Assembly: GCF_012295525.1 (NCBI RefSeq)
Contig: NZ_CP051167.1
Coordinates: 1,798,001-1,862,000, forward strand
Length of the DNA: 64,000 nucleotides
Source: Oxynema aestuarii AP17
GTDB lineage: Bacteria; Cyanobacteriota; Cyanobacteriia; Cyanobacteriales; Laspinemataceae
Direction: 5' to 3'
Shown piece after piece: positions 52,667 to 61,013 of the stretch. The notes under the pieces are model-generated. The model worked only from the letters and a program-made list of their open reading frames with translations. It was not told where the DNA came from and made no database searches. The first letter of the stretch is position 1. Each line of letters opens with the position of its first letter. The position numbers and the translations under genes are program-made.

Positions 52667-53670
52667 TTTTTTCTGGAAACTTTTGCCCCCTCTTCTCCTT
52701 TCGTTTGCAGCGCTCCACCACTTTGTTGGACGACGTGGGTTAACTCGTGAGCGAGTAATTCCTGACCGCTTTTACTATTGGGATTGTAAGCCCCTTGGCT
52801 GAAATGGATATCTTGTCCGGTCGTAAAAGCGCGAGCTTGTAAAGATTTATTCAAATTGTCCGACTGGGCGTTATTATGAATCCGAACGCCACCGAAATTA
52901 GCACCAAAAGCGTTTTCCATCGGAGCGCGTACGTTGTCTTCTAGGGGTTGTCCGCTTCCCCGTGTTTGCTCGATAGATTGTTCGATGTTTTCATCCGCCG
53001 TTCCTTTGGCATTGGTGCGACGTTGAACTAAAGATTTAGGTTGAATTTCATCTTCTTCCGCCGCTCCGGGGATGGGACCTTTTGTCTCTTCTTCACCCAT
53101 TCCGGGGCGGGGAGATTGACGTTGAACTAAAGATTTAGGTTGAATTTCATCTTCTTCCGCCGCTCCGGGGATGGGACCTTTTGTCTCTTCTTCACCCATT
53201 CCGGGGCGGGGAGATTGACGTTGAACTAAAGATTTAGGTTGAATTTCATCTTCTTCCGCCGCTCCGGGGATGGGACCTTTTGTCTCTTCTTCACCCATTC
53301 CGGGGCGGGGAGATTGACGTTGAATGGGTTTGCGCTGGGTGGCGCTGGCTGAATTGGCGTTACTAATTTGATTGACGACTTGAGCGGCGACGCGGTCGGC
53401 TTCTTGTTCGTATTGGTCGTTGGGGGGGCCGACGGTTAATTTCGTTTGGATGGGAGCGGTGTGGGTCGCGGAAGGCACGATCGCGATCTCACTTAAATTG
53501 TGAGATAATGGTTCGACGCGATCGCCTCGATCTGGGGAATGCTCCTCTTCTGACTCGGGAGAAGACTGGGTTTGAACGGCAAAAGGACGCGATTGCAATT
53601 GAGTGGAAATATTGGTCGCGGACTGTTGCGATCGCGATTTTTTTTGGATTTCGTGCGCTCGGGTTTTCAT
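52663..53670 (-). CDS. DUF4157 (eCIS core domain) protein with tandem repeats
   Basis: 335 aa. DUF4157 is the hallmark eCIS cargo-associated domain. Its first conserved block (VGPPNDQYEQEADRVAAQVV) is at about 80-99, and the second (FGGVRIHNNAQSDNLNKSLQARAFTTGQDIHFSQG, then LLAHELTHVVQQSGG) at about 259-318, holding the zinc-protease-like HELTH at 308-312. Three identical 33-residue repeats (115-215) split the domain, with V/IQRQ and IQPK motifs. No toxin domain follows, as only 18 residues remain after the core. It may process or load cargo, or be a carrier for a separate effector. Its stop overlaps the 195-aa gene. Confidence 0.9.
   Translation of the reverse strand: MKTRAHEIQKKSRSQQSATNISTQLQSRPFAVQTQSSPESEEEHSPDRGDRVEPLSHNLSEIAIVPSATHTAPIQTKLTVGPPNDQYEQEADRVAAQVVNQISNANSASATQRKPIQRQSPRPGMGEEETKGPIPGAAEEDEIQPKSLVQRQSPRPGMGEEETKGPIPGAAEEDEIQPKSLVQRQSPRPGMGEEETKGPIPGAAEEDEIQPKSLVQRRTNAKGTADENIEQSIEQTRGSGQPLEDNVRAPMENAFGANFGGVRIHNNAQSDNLNKSLQARAFTTGQDIHFSQGAYNPNSKSGQELLAHELTHVVQQSGGALQTKGEEGAKVSRKK
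53029..53325. repeat. Three tandem 99-bp repeats in the DUF4157 gene
   Basis: Three consecutive copies encode IQRQSPRPGMG...AAEEDEIQPKSL. The nucleotide sequence of the copies appears identical by eye apart from the first codon context, which means recent expansion. Confidence 0.85.
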
Positions 53671-53822
53671 CGCTCCGCCTCAAAAACTATAGATCGGGGT
53701 CTAACCCAATTATCTCATTAATTTTTGGGTTGCGCCATTCGCCATAAGTCGAATAACAGTCGAATAACAATAGATGCAGAAGTATTGAGTATTTTAACGG
53801 AGTCGTCGAACGAGGTGACCCT

Positions 53823-55832
53823 CTAAACCCACCCCTTAACTTCTACATCGGTAAGCGGTCTTTCCATTTTCGTATATTCACTTTTTGCCGCCTGTAAAAG
53901 ATGCTGCATTCTTACGGGTTCGTTGGCTTCCGCCGCCAGAAAAGCGGCATTGAGTGCAATATTACGAATGTTCCCCCCGGCGACACTCAAGCGGGATAAT
54001 TTGACAAAATCGAGTCCTTCTGTGGGCGTTTCTCTCGGAAAAATACGCTGCCAAATTTCAGCCCGTTGGTTGGCATCGGGAAAGGGAAATTGAACGACAA
54101 AACGCAGACGACGCAAAAAAGCTTGGTCGAGAGAACTTTTCAAATTCGTGGTTAAAATGGCTAAGCCTCGATACGCTTCCATGCGTTGCAATAAGTAACT
54201 TACTTCGATGTTGGCGTGGCGATCGTGAGAGTCTTTCACTTCCGATCGCTTGCCGAATAAGGCATCGGCTTCGTCAAATAACAAGATCGCGCCGCCACCT
54301 TCCGCCGCGTCGAACACCCGCCGTAAATTCTTCTCGGTTTCGCCAATATACTTGCTGACCACACTACTGAGGTCGATGCGATAGACATCTAACTTTAGCT
54401 CTCCCGCTAGCACTTCCGCCGCCATCGTCTTTCCCGTACCACTCGCTCCCGCAAATAGGGCGCCGATCCCGAGTCCGCGTCTGCTTTTGCTGGCAAATCC
54501 CCAGGTTTCGTATACTTTGGCACGCTGTCGCACGTGAGCCGCGATCTCCCGTAGCACTTTCCGTTCTTTGTCCGGGAGGATCAGGTCGTCCCAAGTGGCT
54601 GCCGAGTCGATCCGTTGGGCGAGTTCGTCGAGTCGGGGACGGGCTTGCACCCGGCAGACCTGCCACAATTGCTGTTGAAACCGATCGCCACGATCGCCGT
54701 CGTCCTCGCCGGAGTGGCGATCGAGGCTGCGCGCTTTCAAATAGGCGGATTGAATCCCATCGGAGGTCAGGGTAAAGTGAGAGATCAGATGTTCGATCCC
54801 TCCGTTGGGTTCGGGCAGGGTTTCGCCTAAGACGGTCCGCCAGAGGACGCGCTGCTCGTCGTAACTGGGCGGGTAAATGTCGAAGCTCATTAACGGTGCG
54901 TTGAGACCGCAGAAGCGATCGCGACTGCTGAGGATGACCGGACAGTCTAAGGCTTCGATAAAGCGGGCGATCGCCCCTTCCTTTGTCCATTCCTGGAGAT
55001 CGACACGATCGCACTCGATCGTCAAGGCACGATCGCCGAGCAACCATTCTCGCTCGCACAAACAGCGAATTAAGTTTAACTGCGCCATCTCGTTCGGCAA
55101 CGCATCCGCCGCGATCGCGTGCAACTTCAACCCCAAATCCTCACAAGTGCGGACGGCGATCGCCCGCTTCGTCGAACTGTCCGCACCGCACAACTGCAAA
55201 ATCGGCAAGCGCCGCCCTTCCTGAGATGCACTCATCCAGGCGATCGCCATCTGACGGGCAATCTCTTGATGAGACGGCACCAAAGCCCCGGCAGACGGTA
55301 ACTCTTGGGCAATGCCCACCAACCGTTCCTCCCCCTGCTCGATCCCGGCGAGGTAGTGCAGAATGCGCTCGTCAATTCGTAACGGACTCGCCGTCAGGGC
55401 GTGACCCGCACCGATTTCGATCAGCCGCCAACGCCGCAACGGTGCCGCCGGAGTCAGCGCCGCCCAGTTCGCCTCCGGCAAGACCGCCAGCGCCAAACTC
55501 AACGTCGGATATGTTTTGTGTGAATTCCCTTGAGCGCGAGCGCACAAAGAACCCCAGCTTCCGTCAAATTCCAATCCAGCACAAAGTATCAGCAAGTCGC
55601 GCTCGAAAGCCGACAGGTCGAACAGTTGCGCGAGACGATCTAAGGCGGCAGGGGGTTCGATCGCCTCCAACTCAGGGAGGGCGATCGCGTCTGGATCGCC
55701 GACCTGTTGCGGGTTTTCCTGCTGTTCGATCCGACGGTTCAAACCGTGGCGCACCCGGGCGATCGCCGCCATTAAGTAGCGGTGGTTGGCTCGATACCAA
55801 TCCGGAGTAGCGGGTGCATCGATCGAAGCCAT
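53823..55832 (-). CDS. AAA+ ATPase of contractile injection systems (Pvc15 type)
   Basis: 669 aa. The C-terminal AAA+ module has Walker A (GASGTGKT, 462-469), Walker B (ILLFDEAD, 516-523), sensor and arginine-finger segments in YRGLAILTTNLKSSLDQAFLRRLRFVVQFPFP. The first 400 residues are a degenerate AAA-like or helical region, the usual eCIS ATPase architecture. In eCIS this ATPase is needed for cargo loading or assembly but is not in the final particle. Its ATG follows the 73-aa gene's stop with no gap (TAA then ATG) and the ribosome site GGAGG overlaps the preceding codons. Confidence 0.93.
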   Translation of the reverse strand: MASIDAPATPDWYRANHRYLMAAIARVRHGLNRRIEQQENPQQVGDPDAIALPELEAIEPPAALDRLAQLFDLSAFERDLLILCAGLEFDGSWGSLCARAQGNSHKTYPTLSLALAVLPEANWAALTPAAPLRRWRLIEIGAGHALTASPLRIDERILHYLAGIEQGEERLVGIAQELPSAGALVPSHQEIARQMAIAWMSASQEGRRLPILQLCGADSSTKRAIAVRTCEDLGLKLHAIAADALPNEMAQLNLIRCLCEREWLLGDRALTIECDRVDLQEWTKEGAIARFIEALDCPVILSSRDRFCGLNAPLMSFDIYPPSYDEQRVLWRTVLGETLPEPNGGIEHLISHFTLTSDGIQSAYLKARSLDRHSGEDDGDRGDRFQQQLWQVCRVQARPRLDELAQRIDSAATWDDLILPDKERKVLREIAAHVRQRAKVYETWGFASKSRRGLGIGALFAGASGTGKTMAAEVLAGELKLDVYRIDLSSVVSKYIGETEKNLRRVFDAAEGGGAILLFDEADALFGKRSEVKDSHDRHANIEVSYLLQRMEAYRGLAILTTNLKSSLDQAFLRRLRFVVQFPFPDANQRAEIWQRIFPRETPTEGLDFVKLSRLSVAGGNIRNIALNAAFLAAEANEPVRMQHLLQAAKSEYTKMERPLTDVEVKGWV

Positions 55833-56054
55833 TTAGCCTCCGTTCTCTCCGAGCAGTTGTTCTAAATAGGGTTGGGCTTCTTCCGGCGACAGCAACAAGT
55901 CGCGATCGCGCATCAGAATTTCGTATTTTCCCCCGCGATAACCGTGACCGAGAATCAATCCCAAGGCGACGGCGCGATTGCCCAGTTCGGTAAGCTGGTT
56001 ATAACTGAGCATTTCGATTTCGCGATCGAGTTGTCTTTTGACGAAATCTTCCAT
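55833..56054 (-). CDS. Small protein coupled to the CIS ATPase gene
   Basis: A 73-aa soluble protein (MEDFVKRQLDREIEMLSYNQLTELGNRAVALGLILGHGYRGGKYEILMRDRDLLLSPEEAQPYLEQL). It has no family I can name. The TAA stop is directly followed by the ATPase ATG, and GGAGG lies in its last codons, so translation of the ATPase depends on it. It could be a small regulator or adaptor of the ATPase. Confidence 0.6.
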   Translation of the reverse strand: MEDFVKRQLDREIEMLSYNQLTELGNRAVALGLILGHGYRGGKYEILMRDRDLLLSPEEAQPYLEQLLGENGG

Positions 56055-56132
56055 AATTTTAGACTGTTAGATTGTTAGATTTTAGATTCTTAAATTGTTA
56101 AATTGATTTCGATCGGTTCTCCCTCCAGCCGA

Positions 56133-57476
56133 TTAGGCGATCGCCACCTTCGGCCCGACATACCAATTAAACGTGGGACTCTCCGGATCGTCATCGATCG
56201 CGAGTTGACTTTCCGCCCCATCAATATAAATCCGGATTAAATATTCCCCGGGTTTGACATCGTAGAGTGAAAATAACAACCGACTCGTGTCCTCCCGGTG
56301 AACTAACGACTCGAATTGATAACTTTTCGGGTTCTCCACAGACCATTCATTCATGGATAACACGACTTGCTGGGCGGGCGCCACCGTCACGTTAACCGTT
56401 ACCCCAACACGGGCATTACGCGGTTCGTTGCCGCGCCCTTCGATCTCCTCGACCTCGACCTCCACGACGCGCGGACGCAGGACGAAGGGCAAGGCATTGG
56501 ACTGTACCATCGGCACCGTATCCCGTTCTCGGCTCAATTGGGCGATCCTACCGTTATTTCCCGATCGCCGCCCGGGGGTGGCTCCATTGCCGTTTCTCGG
56601 GGGTTGGGCGGACTGGGCGATCGGGTGAAGCACTTGCAGGGTATGGACTCCCGCCCGAATGCGATCGCGCGGCAGATCCGACAGAGGTACCTTGATTTCG
56701 AGATCGCTGACCTCCGACGGAATCACTTCCAAATCCGCAAAGCGAACCCGAGCCCCCTCGTGGGCGAGATGTTTGCCCCGAATGATTAAGGTACTGTCGA
56801 GCAAAATTGGCTGGAACGGTCCGCCTTCCGGTATCACCCTTTCGAGAGTCGGTTGGGTTAAAAAGGGACCGAGACGGCCAAAATTGCGCCCGCGTACCGG
56901 GAGCGATCGTTGGTTGGGTTTGTCCCCCTCGATCGTCACCACTAACACTTTATAGGCCATCGATAAAACGTATGGCGTTTGGAAAAAGACCGACCAAACT
57001 TTTGATAAATCTTCTAAGTTTAAATCCAACGGCATCACGTTAATTTGTTGGATTTGATATTCTAAGTTAGACTCGCTCAGAAAACCAAAGGTCGAGTCGG
57101 CTAAGGTTTCGCGAATCAGACTGGAATCGAGAATGGGAAAATCGCTAAATGTGCGAATGACACTGCCTAAAAGTCGTTGCGGTTCTAATTCGGCATCATT
57201 GCCATAAAAGCTCATCATGTAATATAAATCGAGGGCCGATTGTCGTTGGGCTTGGGTTCCTTTCATCCGCAATCGGGTCGAGTCCATATTGTTTAAAGCG
57301 GGATTGGTAACGACTTGATAGAGAAAGACGTTGACGCCGTGTTCCGGGGTGCCGTTGCCCAAGGTACTCGGTCGCACGGTGGTCACCCGCGCCCCATCGA
57401 CATCGAGCTGCACGGCAGCTTGTAACGTTCTTTGTAATGTCGCCGTCACGGTGGCGATCGCTAAATAGTTACTCAT
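56133..57476 (-). CDS. DUF4255 cap/terminator protein (Pvc16 type) with Ig-like domains
   Basis: 447 aa. The N-terminal half matches DUF4255 (Pvc16_N): ATVTATLQRTLQAAVQLDVDGARVTTVRPS, VNVFLYQVVTNPALNNMD and DLYYMMSFYGNDAELEPQRLLGSVIRTF. An IPT/TIG-like beta domain (IIRGKHLAHEGARVRFADLEVIPSEVSDLEIKVPL) and a second beta domain follow. In eCIS, Pvc16 caps the distal end of the tube and sheath. It is the first gene of the minus-strand cluster, 155 nt after gcvT, so the operon promoter probably lies in 57477-57631. Confidence 0.92.
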   Translation of the reverse strand: MSNYLAIATVTATLQRTLQAAVQLDVDGARVTTVRPSTLGNGTPEHGVNVFLYQVVTNPALNNMDSTRLRMKGTQAQRQSALDLYYMMSFYGNDAELEPQRLLGSVIRTFSDFPILDSSLIRETLADSTFGFLSESNLEYQIQQINVMPLDLNLEDLSKVWSVFFQTPYVLSMAYKVLVVTIEGDKPNQRSLPVRGRNFGRLGPFLTQPTLERVIPEGGPFQPILLDSTLIIRGKHLAHEGARVRFADLEVIPSEVSDLEIKVPLSDLPRDRIRAGVHTLQVLHPIAQSAQPPRNGNGATPGRRSGNNGRIAQLSRERDTVPMVQSNALPFVLRPRVVEVEVEEIEGRGNEPRNARVGVTVNVTVAPAQQVVLSMNEWSVENPKSYQFESLVHREDTSRLLFSLYDVKPGEYLIRIYIDGAESQLAIDDDPESPTFNWYVGPKVAIA

Positions 57477-57596
57477 AGCCCTGAGCCATTGATTGAAAAT
57501 ATGGGAAGAATGCCCGTGTTTACCCCCATAATAGTCTGCGATCTGAGGGATAAAAATAGGAAAAAAGTTTAGAAAAGGAAGGGGGCAGACCGAAGG

Positions 57597-57625
57597 CGGG
57601 CGATCGCGCCACCACCGATCGCCCG
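57597..57625 (-). terminator. 10-bp perfect hairpin after gcvT
   Basis: CGGGCGATCG (57597-57606) and CGATCGCCCG (57616-57625) form a stem with a 9-nt loop just after the gcvT stop. A T-rich stretch follows in the minus-strand sense (CCTTTTCTAAACTTTTTTCC). Probable terminator separating gcvT from the CIS operon. Confidence 0.6.
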
Positions 57626-57631
57626 TGGCGG

Positions 57632-58774
57632 TTATTTGCCTTTGTGGGGAGAACGATAAAACGGTTTTTTAACGACTTTTCCCGGATAGGTTTTGCCGCG
57701 AATTTCTACTTCGATGTCCTGACCGACTTTCGCCAACTCGACCGGAACGTAAGCCAGGGCGATCGCCCGTTCCAAGGTCGGCGACCAAGTGCCACTGGTG
57801 ACCTCGCCTACGGTTTGGCCTTCAAAGACCACGGGATAACCGTGACGCGCGATCCGGCGCCCTTCCATTTCCAAGCCGACCAAGCGCCGTTTGAGTCCGT
57901 ATTCCCGTTGCCGTTCGAGGACGTCGCGCCCGATAAATTCCCCTTTGGAGTCCAAGTGAACCAACCATTTCAAGCCCGCTTCCAGGGGGGTCGTGGTGGT
58001 GGTAATATCTTGACCGTAGAGGGCCATTGCCGCTTCTAACCGGAGGGTATCGCGACAGCCCAAACCGCAGGGACGGACCCCAAATTCGAGGAGCGATCGC
58101 CACACTTTGACCGCAGTTTCCGGCGAGACCATCACCTCGAAGCCGTCTTCTCCGGTGTATCCCGTCCGCGCCAAAAAGCCCGTTTCGCCGCAGATCGCGG
58201 CTTCTACGTGACCGAACGCAGGAATGGCGGACAAATCCGCTTCTACCAGTTTTTGCAGGGATTCCACTGCTTTGGGGCCTTGAACTGCCAGCAGGGCTTT
58301 TTCTTTAGAGAGGTCTTGGAATTCGATCTCGGCGCTTTCGAGTTGGGCGGTCAACCAGGCTTTATCGCGCGATCGGGTCGCCGCATTGACGATCGCCATC
58401 ACCCGAATTTGGCCGGATTCGTCCGTTCCTTGGTGATAGACGATGATATCGTCGAGAATCCCGCCTTGGGCGTTGAGTAGGACTGTATATTGCGCCTGTC
58501 CGGCTTCCAAACGACTGAGATCGGACGGCACCAGTAATTGCAGTTGGGCGATCGTCTGTTCGCCTTTCAATGCAAATTTACCCATGTGGGAAATATCGAA
58601 CATTCCCGCAGCATTGCGAACGGCGTGGTGTTCGTCCGCAATCCCAGAAAATTGCACGGGCATTTCCCATCCCGAGAACGCCGTCATCCGGGCGTTGAGT
58701 TCGACAGCTTCCTCGTACAGGGGAGTTCTGGCAAGGGGGCGAGTCGTCTCTCGTGCAGTTTTTGGCTGAGCCAC
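57632..58774 (-). CDS. gcvT: Glycine cleavage system aminomethyltransferase (T protein)
   Basis: 380 aa. Transfers the methylene group from aminomethyl lipoyl H protein to tetrahydrofolate in the glycine cleavage system, part of photorespiration in cyanobacteria. Family segments are FSGWEMPVQFSGIADEHHAVRNAAGMFDISHMGKF, LARTGYTGEDGFEVMV and GLGCRDTLRLEAAMALYGQDI, with a conserved Asp in the folate site. Start GTG at 58774 with GAGGAGGT 11 nt upstream. No gcvH or gcvP is adjacent. It is upstream of the CIS cluster on the same strand but separated by a hairpin. Confidence 0.95.
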   Translation of the reverse strand: MAQPKTARETTRPLARTPLYEEAVELNARMTAFSGWEMPVQFSGIADEHHAVRNAAGMFDISHMGKFALKGEQTIAQLQLLVPSDLSRLEAGQAQYTVLLNAQGGILDDIIVYHQGTDESGQIRVMAIVNAATRSRDKAWLTAQLESAEIEFQDLSKEKALLAVQGPKAVESLQKLVEADLSAIPAFGHVEAAICGETGFLARTGYTGEDGFEVMVSPETAVKVWRSLLEFGVRPCGLGCRDTLRLEAAMALYGQDITTTTTPLEAGLKWLVHLDSKGEFIGRDVLERQREYGLKRRLVGLEMEGRRIARHGYPVVFEGQTVGEVTSGTWSPTLERAIALAYVPVELAKVGQDIEVEIRGKTYPGKVVKKPFYRSPHKGK

Positions 58775-59960
58775 TATTCGGGTTACCTCCTCGCGAGTTA
58801 AACATTCTCCATCTTACGGGAAGGGGGGAGGCTACCGAATCGGTGGGGCGGGGGAACGGCTGAGCAATAGTGAATAATACAGCACTCGGGCGTCTGATGA
58901 GGTACAGTGGCGATCCCCCTATCCCCCCTTCGCCCCCCTTTCAAAGGGGGGTTGGGGGGATGGTTGGGGGGATTGCGAGGGGAACGAGGAAAGTCCCCCT
59001 TTTTAAGGGGGATTTAGGGGGATCTAAATGTCTTGCAGAGCAGAGAAAAATGCTGTAGGGCGGGTAAAGAGTTGACTACTCCACTTCATTACTGTTGTCA
59101 CGGGTAGGGCGGGCAAATATTTGGTCACCCTACTTTTGTTACTCCGAGAATAGATTCACGAAACTCGGAAAATACCGAACATATAAATTGCATTAATAAA
59201 ATCTTTAGATTCTTTACTCAAGCTGTCCAATCTTAGGATAAAATTGCAATTCAAATACATAACTGAGGCTTGCTAAATATTAGCGATCGAAATAAAAATC
59301 ACTATTTTTTTCCTTTAATTAATCTTTACAAAATTAATTTTTGCGATATTTCCCGACATCGGGCGACATTAGCTTAAATTTTCTTGGCGAGAGACTAGCG
59401 AGAGGCGATTCGAGGCGATTCGAGGCGATCGGGGGTTGAACCCTTTGCCAGATCGAGGATATCACCTCAGTTCAGATCGAGGTTATATCCTAATTGTTGC
59501 CGAATCATGGGGTCACATCGGCGATCGGGTGAGGTAGTGGTTTCAATTTGTTGATAAAGTTCGCGTGAAGTGTCGTAAAGTGTCGCAAACCGTCTCAAAA
59601 TATTGCAAGTTAGGGCAGTTGACAAGGCAGATTTATATTACCTAACATTGGGTTCAACAAGTTTAAAAGTGAATCGAGGGTGCCTTGAAGCACGCAACAA
59701 CCCCAGGGAGTTGACTGAAATATTTATTGACGGATCTACCCAATGCCCGGTTCACTGTTCCGGGACTTGAACTCAGCTCAGTTTGTCCGATTTGACGATT
59801 GGTTTTTTCTTCCGGTAGGAGAGAAATTCATCCGTAGTTTCACTGAGATTCAGTGAGGGTGTCCTTCGTTTCTAGGCTCTGCCTGGAAATGTCCCAATAT
59901 GAAGCTCTGCCTCAAGTTTATGTTTGTTTTTCTGAACCCAAATTATCGCGGAGAATCTTA
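58775..59960. other. 1.2-kb non-coding region between gcvT and the COP23 gene
   Basis: No ORF of quality. It holds a repeat block (58910-59025), two GTAGGGCGGGYAAA-type strings (about 59055-59120), and an AT-rich stretch (59160-59390). Other repeats are a triple GAGGCGATTC (59402-59431), a pair of CAGATCGAGG copies (59452-59490) and AAGTGTCGTAAAGTGTCGC (59569-59590). A CCCGG/CCGGG stem (59757-59780) lies closer to the gene. This leader is long and may carry a regulatory RNA, but no known class was recognised. Confidence 0.5.
58910..59025. repeat. Palindromic repeat of the same family as 19704-20955
   Basis: Contains CGATCCCCCTATCCCCCC, then CTTTCAAAGGGGGGTTGGGGGG and AGTCCCCCTTTTTAAGGGGGATTTAGGGGGATC. 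One A-type and one B-type unit are recognisable but differ in detail from those in the pentapeptide gene. Confidence 0.75.
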
Positions 59961-60593
59961 ATGAAGTTGAATTTAGCTGTTAAAACGTTGCTGGCAACTT
60001 TTGCCCTATCTGCGGCGCTACCTTTAGCGGCTGTTGCTGAGTCCACCTCAGCATCGATGAAGCAATACTCAAGTGGTTCTAATAGTACCCGGTTTGTTTG
60101 TCGTAGTTATTACGACGAGCGATCTGGGTACACATATCCAGCAACGTTTGCCACGCGAGGAAACAAGCAATCACCTCCTTTACTAGTGTGGCGGACTAAC
60201 TATTTTGGATCGGAATATCCTCCCGAAAGGCGCTGTAATGACGTTACGCAAAGATTCAACGACGTAGTAAGCTTTTATGGCGGAAGCTTACAAGGTTTAC
60301 AGCTAACACATGGAAAGGTAAATGGTTCTACGGTTCTTTGCGTCGCCCGATTTTATGGTGATGTTTGTACGTCGGAGAATATGCTATTCACCTTAAGACC
60401 AGAAAATGCACGTCGGGCGGCAGGAATTGTGCAACAAATTGGAGCATTTGCACAAGGATATAGTAATGTTCCTCCAGTTTATGAATCTGGTGGCGAACAA
60501 GTTTATGTCGATCTGGGGGGTATGCTCGAACCCGAATTAAATTCTTCTGGTTCTGGTTCTTATCAAGAGGAAGACGATTTCCAAGGGTGGTAA
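59961..60593 (+). CDS. COP23-domain secreted protein
   Basis: 210 aa from the ATG at 59961, supported by GGAG 7 nt upstream; the longer open frame from 59853 has no matching features. A signal peptide is evident (MKLNLAVKTLLATFALSAALPLAAVAES). The mature part fits the COP23 (circadian oscillating polypeptide) family: FVCRSYYDERSGYTYPATFATRG, LLVWRTNYF, RCNDVTQRFN and VLCVARFYGDVC. Cys residues at several places could form disulfides. The C-terminus is Ser/Gly- and acid-rich. The gene precedes two trypsin-like protease genes on the same strand, which suggests a common extracytoplasmic task. Confidence 0.82.
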   Translation: MKLNLAVKTLLATFALSAALPLAAVAESTSASMKQYSSGSNSTRFVCRSYYDERSGYTYPATFATRGNKQSPPLLVWRTNYFGSEYPPERRCNDVTQRFNDVVSFYGGSLQGLQLTHGKVNGSTVLCVARFYGDVCTSENMLFTLRPENARRAAGIVQQIGAFAQGYSNVPPVYESGGEQVYVDLGGMLEPELNSSGSGSYQEEDDFQGW

Positions 60594-60749
60594 GGAGTTA
60601 TGCAAAATTCGGTTTTGGTGACAGCGACCGTCAGGGAATTAATTTCCTGGCTAATAGCCTAAGCCTGCCCCCGTGTTAGCCGAAACCCATGCCGAAGGCT
60701 ATAGGCGGGGGTCGGTTAAAACCGACTGAAATTCTGAAATCCAGTTTTT

Positions 60750-60978
60750 GTAGGTTGGGTCGAACAAATTAAAACCCAACATCAGAAATCTGATAAAACC
60801 ATCAGAGTTTACGCTTTCTTTTAATACCTAACCCCAAATGTAGGGGTGATTCGCGAATCACCCCTACCATATATAGAGGTAATGCGTAAGTTCTGGAACA
60901 ATCGTCTCTGGTTCCCGTGAAAACGAGAATCCAGGAAAAGTCTCTGGTTGGGTTTCGTGGACGGTAGACCCAACCTAC
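60750..60978. mobile_element. MITE-like element with 12-bp inverted termini
   Basis: GTAGGTTGGGTC (60750-60761) and GACCCAACCTAC (60967-60978) are perfect inverted repeats 229 bp apart end to end. Inside is a perfect 28-bp palindrome (60840-60867). No ORF and no clear target duplication seen. Comparable short palindromic elements are widespread in cyanobacteria. Confidence 0.5.
60840..60867. repeat. Perfect 28-bp palindrome
   Basis: GTAGGGGTGATTCG paired with CGAATCACCCCTAC, without mismatch. A very similar palindrome (GTAGGGGCGATTCG-type) is common in cyanobacterial intergenic DNA. Confidence 0.75.
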
Positions 60979-61013
60979 GAGTTCTGAATCGCCATGAGGA
61001 AAAACTGCCTGTG

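Larger units (their letters stand above)
60594..61013. other. 420-nt spacer with repeats and a MITE-like element
   Basis: Contains GTCGGTTAAAACCGAC (a 7-bp stem, about 60713-60728), a GCCTGCCCCCG...CGGGGG pair before it, and the element at 60750-60978 described separately. No ORF. The promoter of the protease pair probably lies here or is shared with the COP23 gene. Confidence 0.55.

Noticed and set aside
59400-59850. Known riboswitch or tRNA in the leader of the COP23 gene
   Set aside because: No recognisable consensus; only short direct repeats and a small CCCGG stem are visible.
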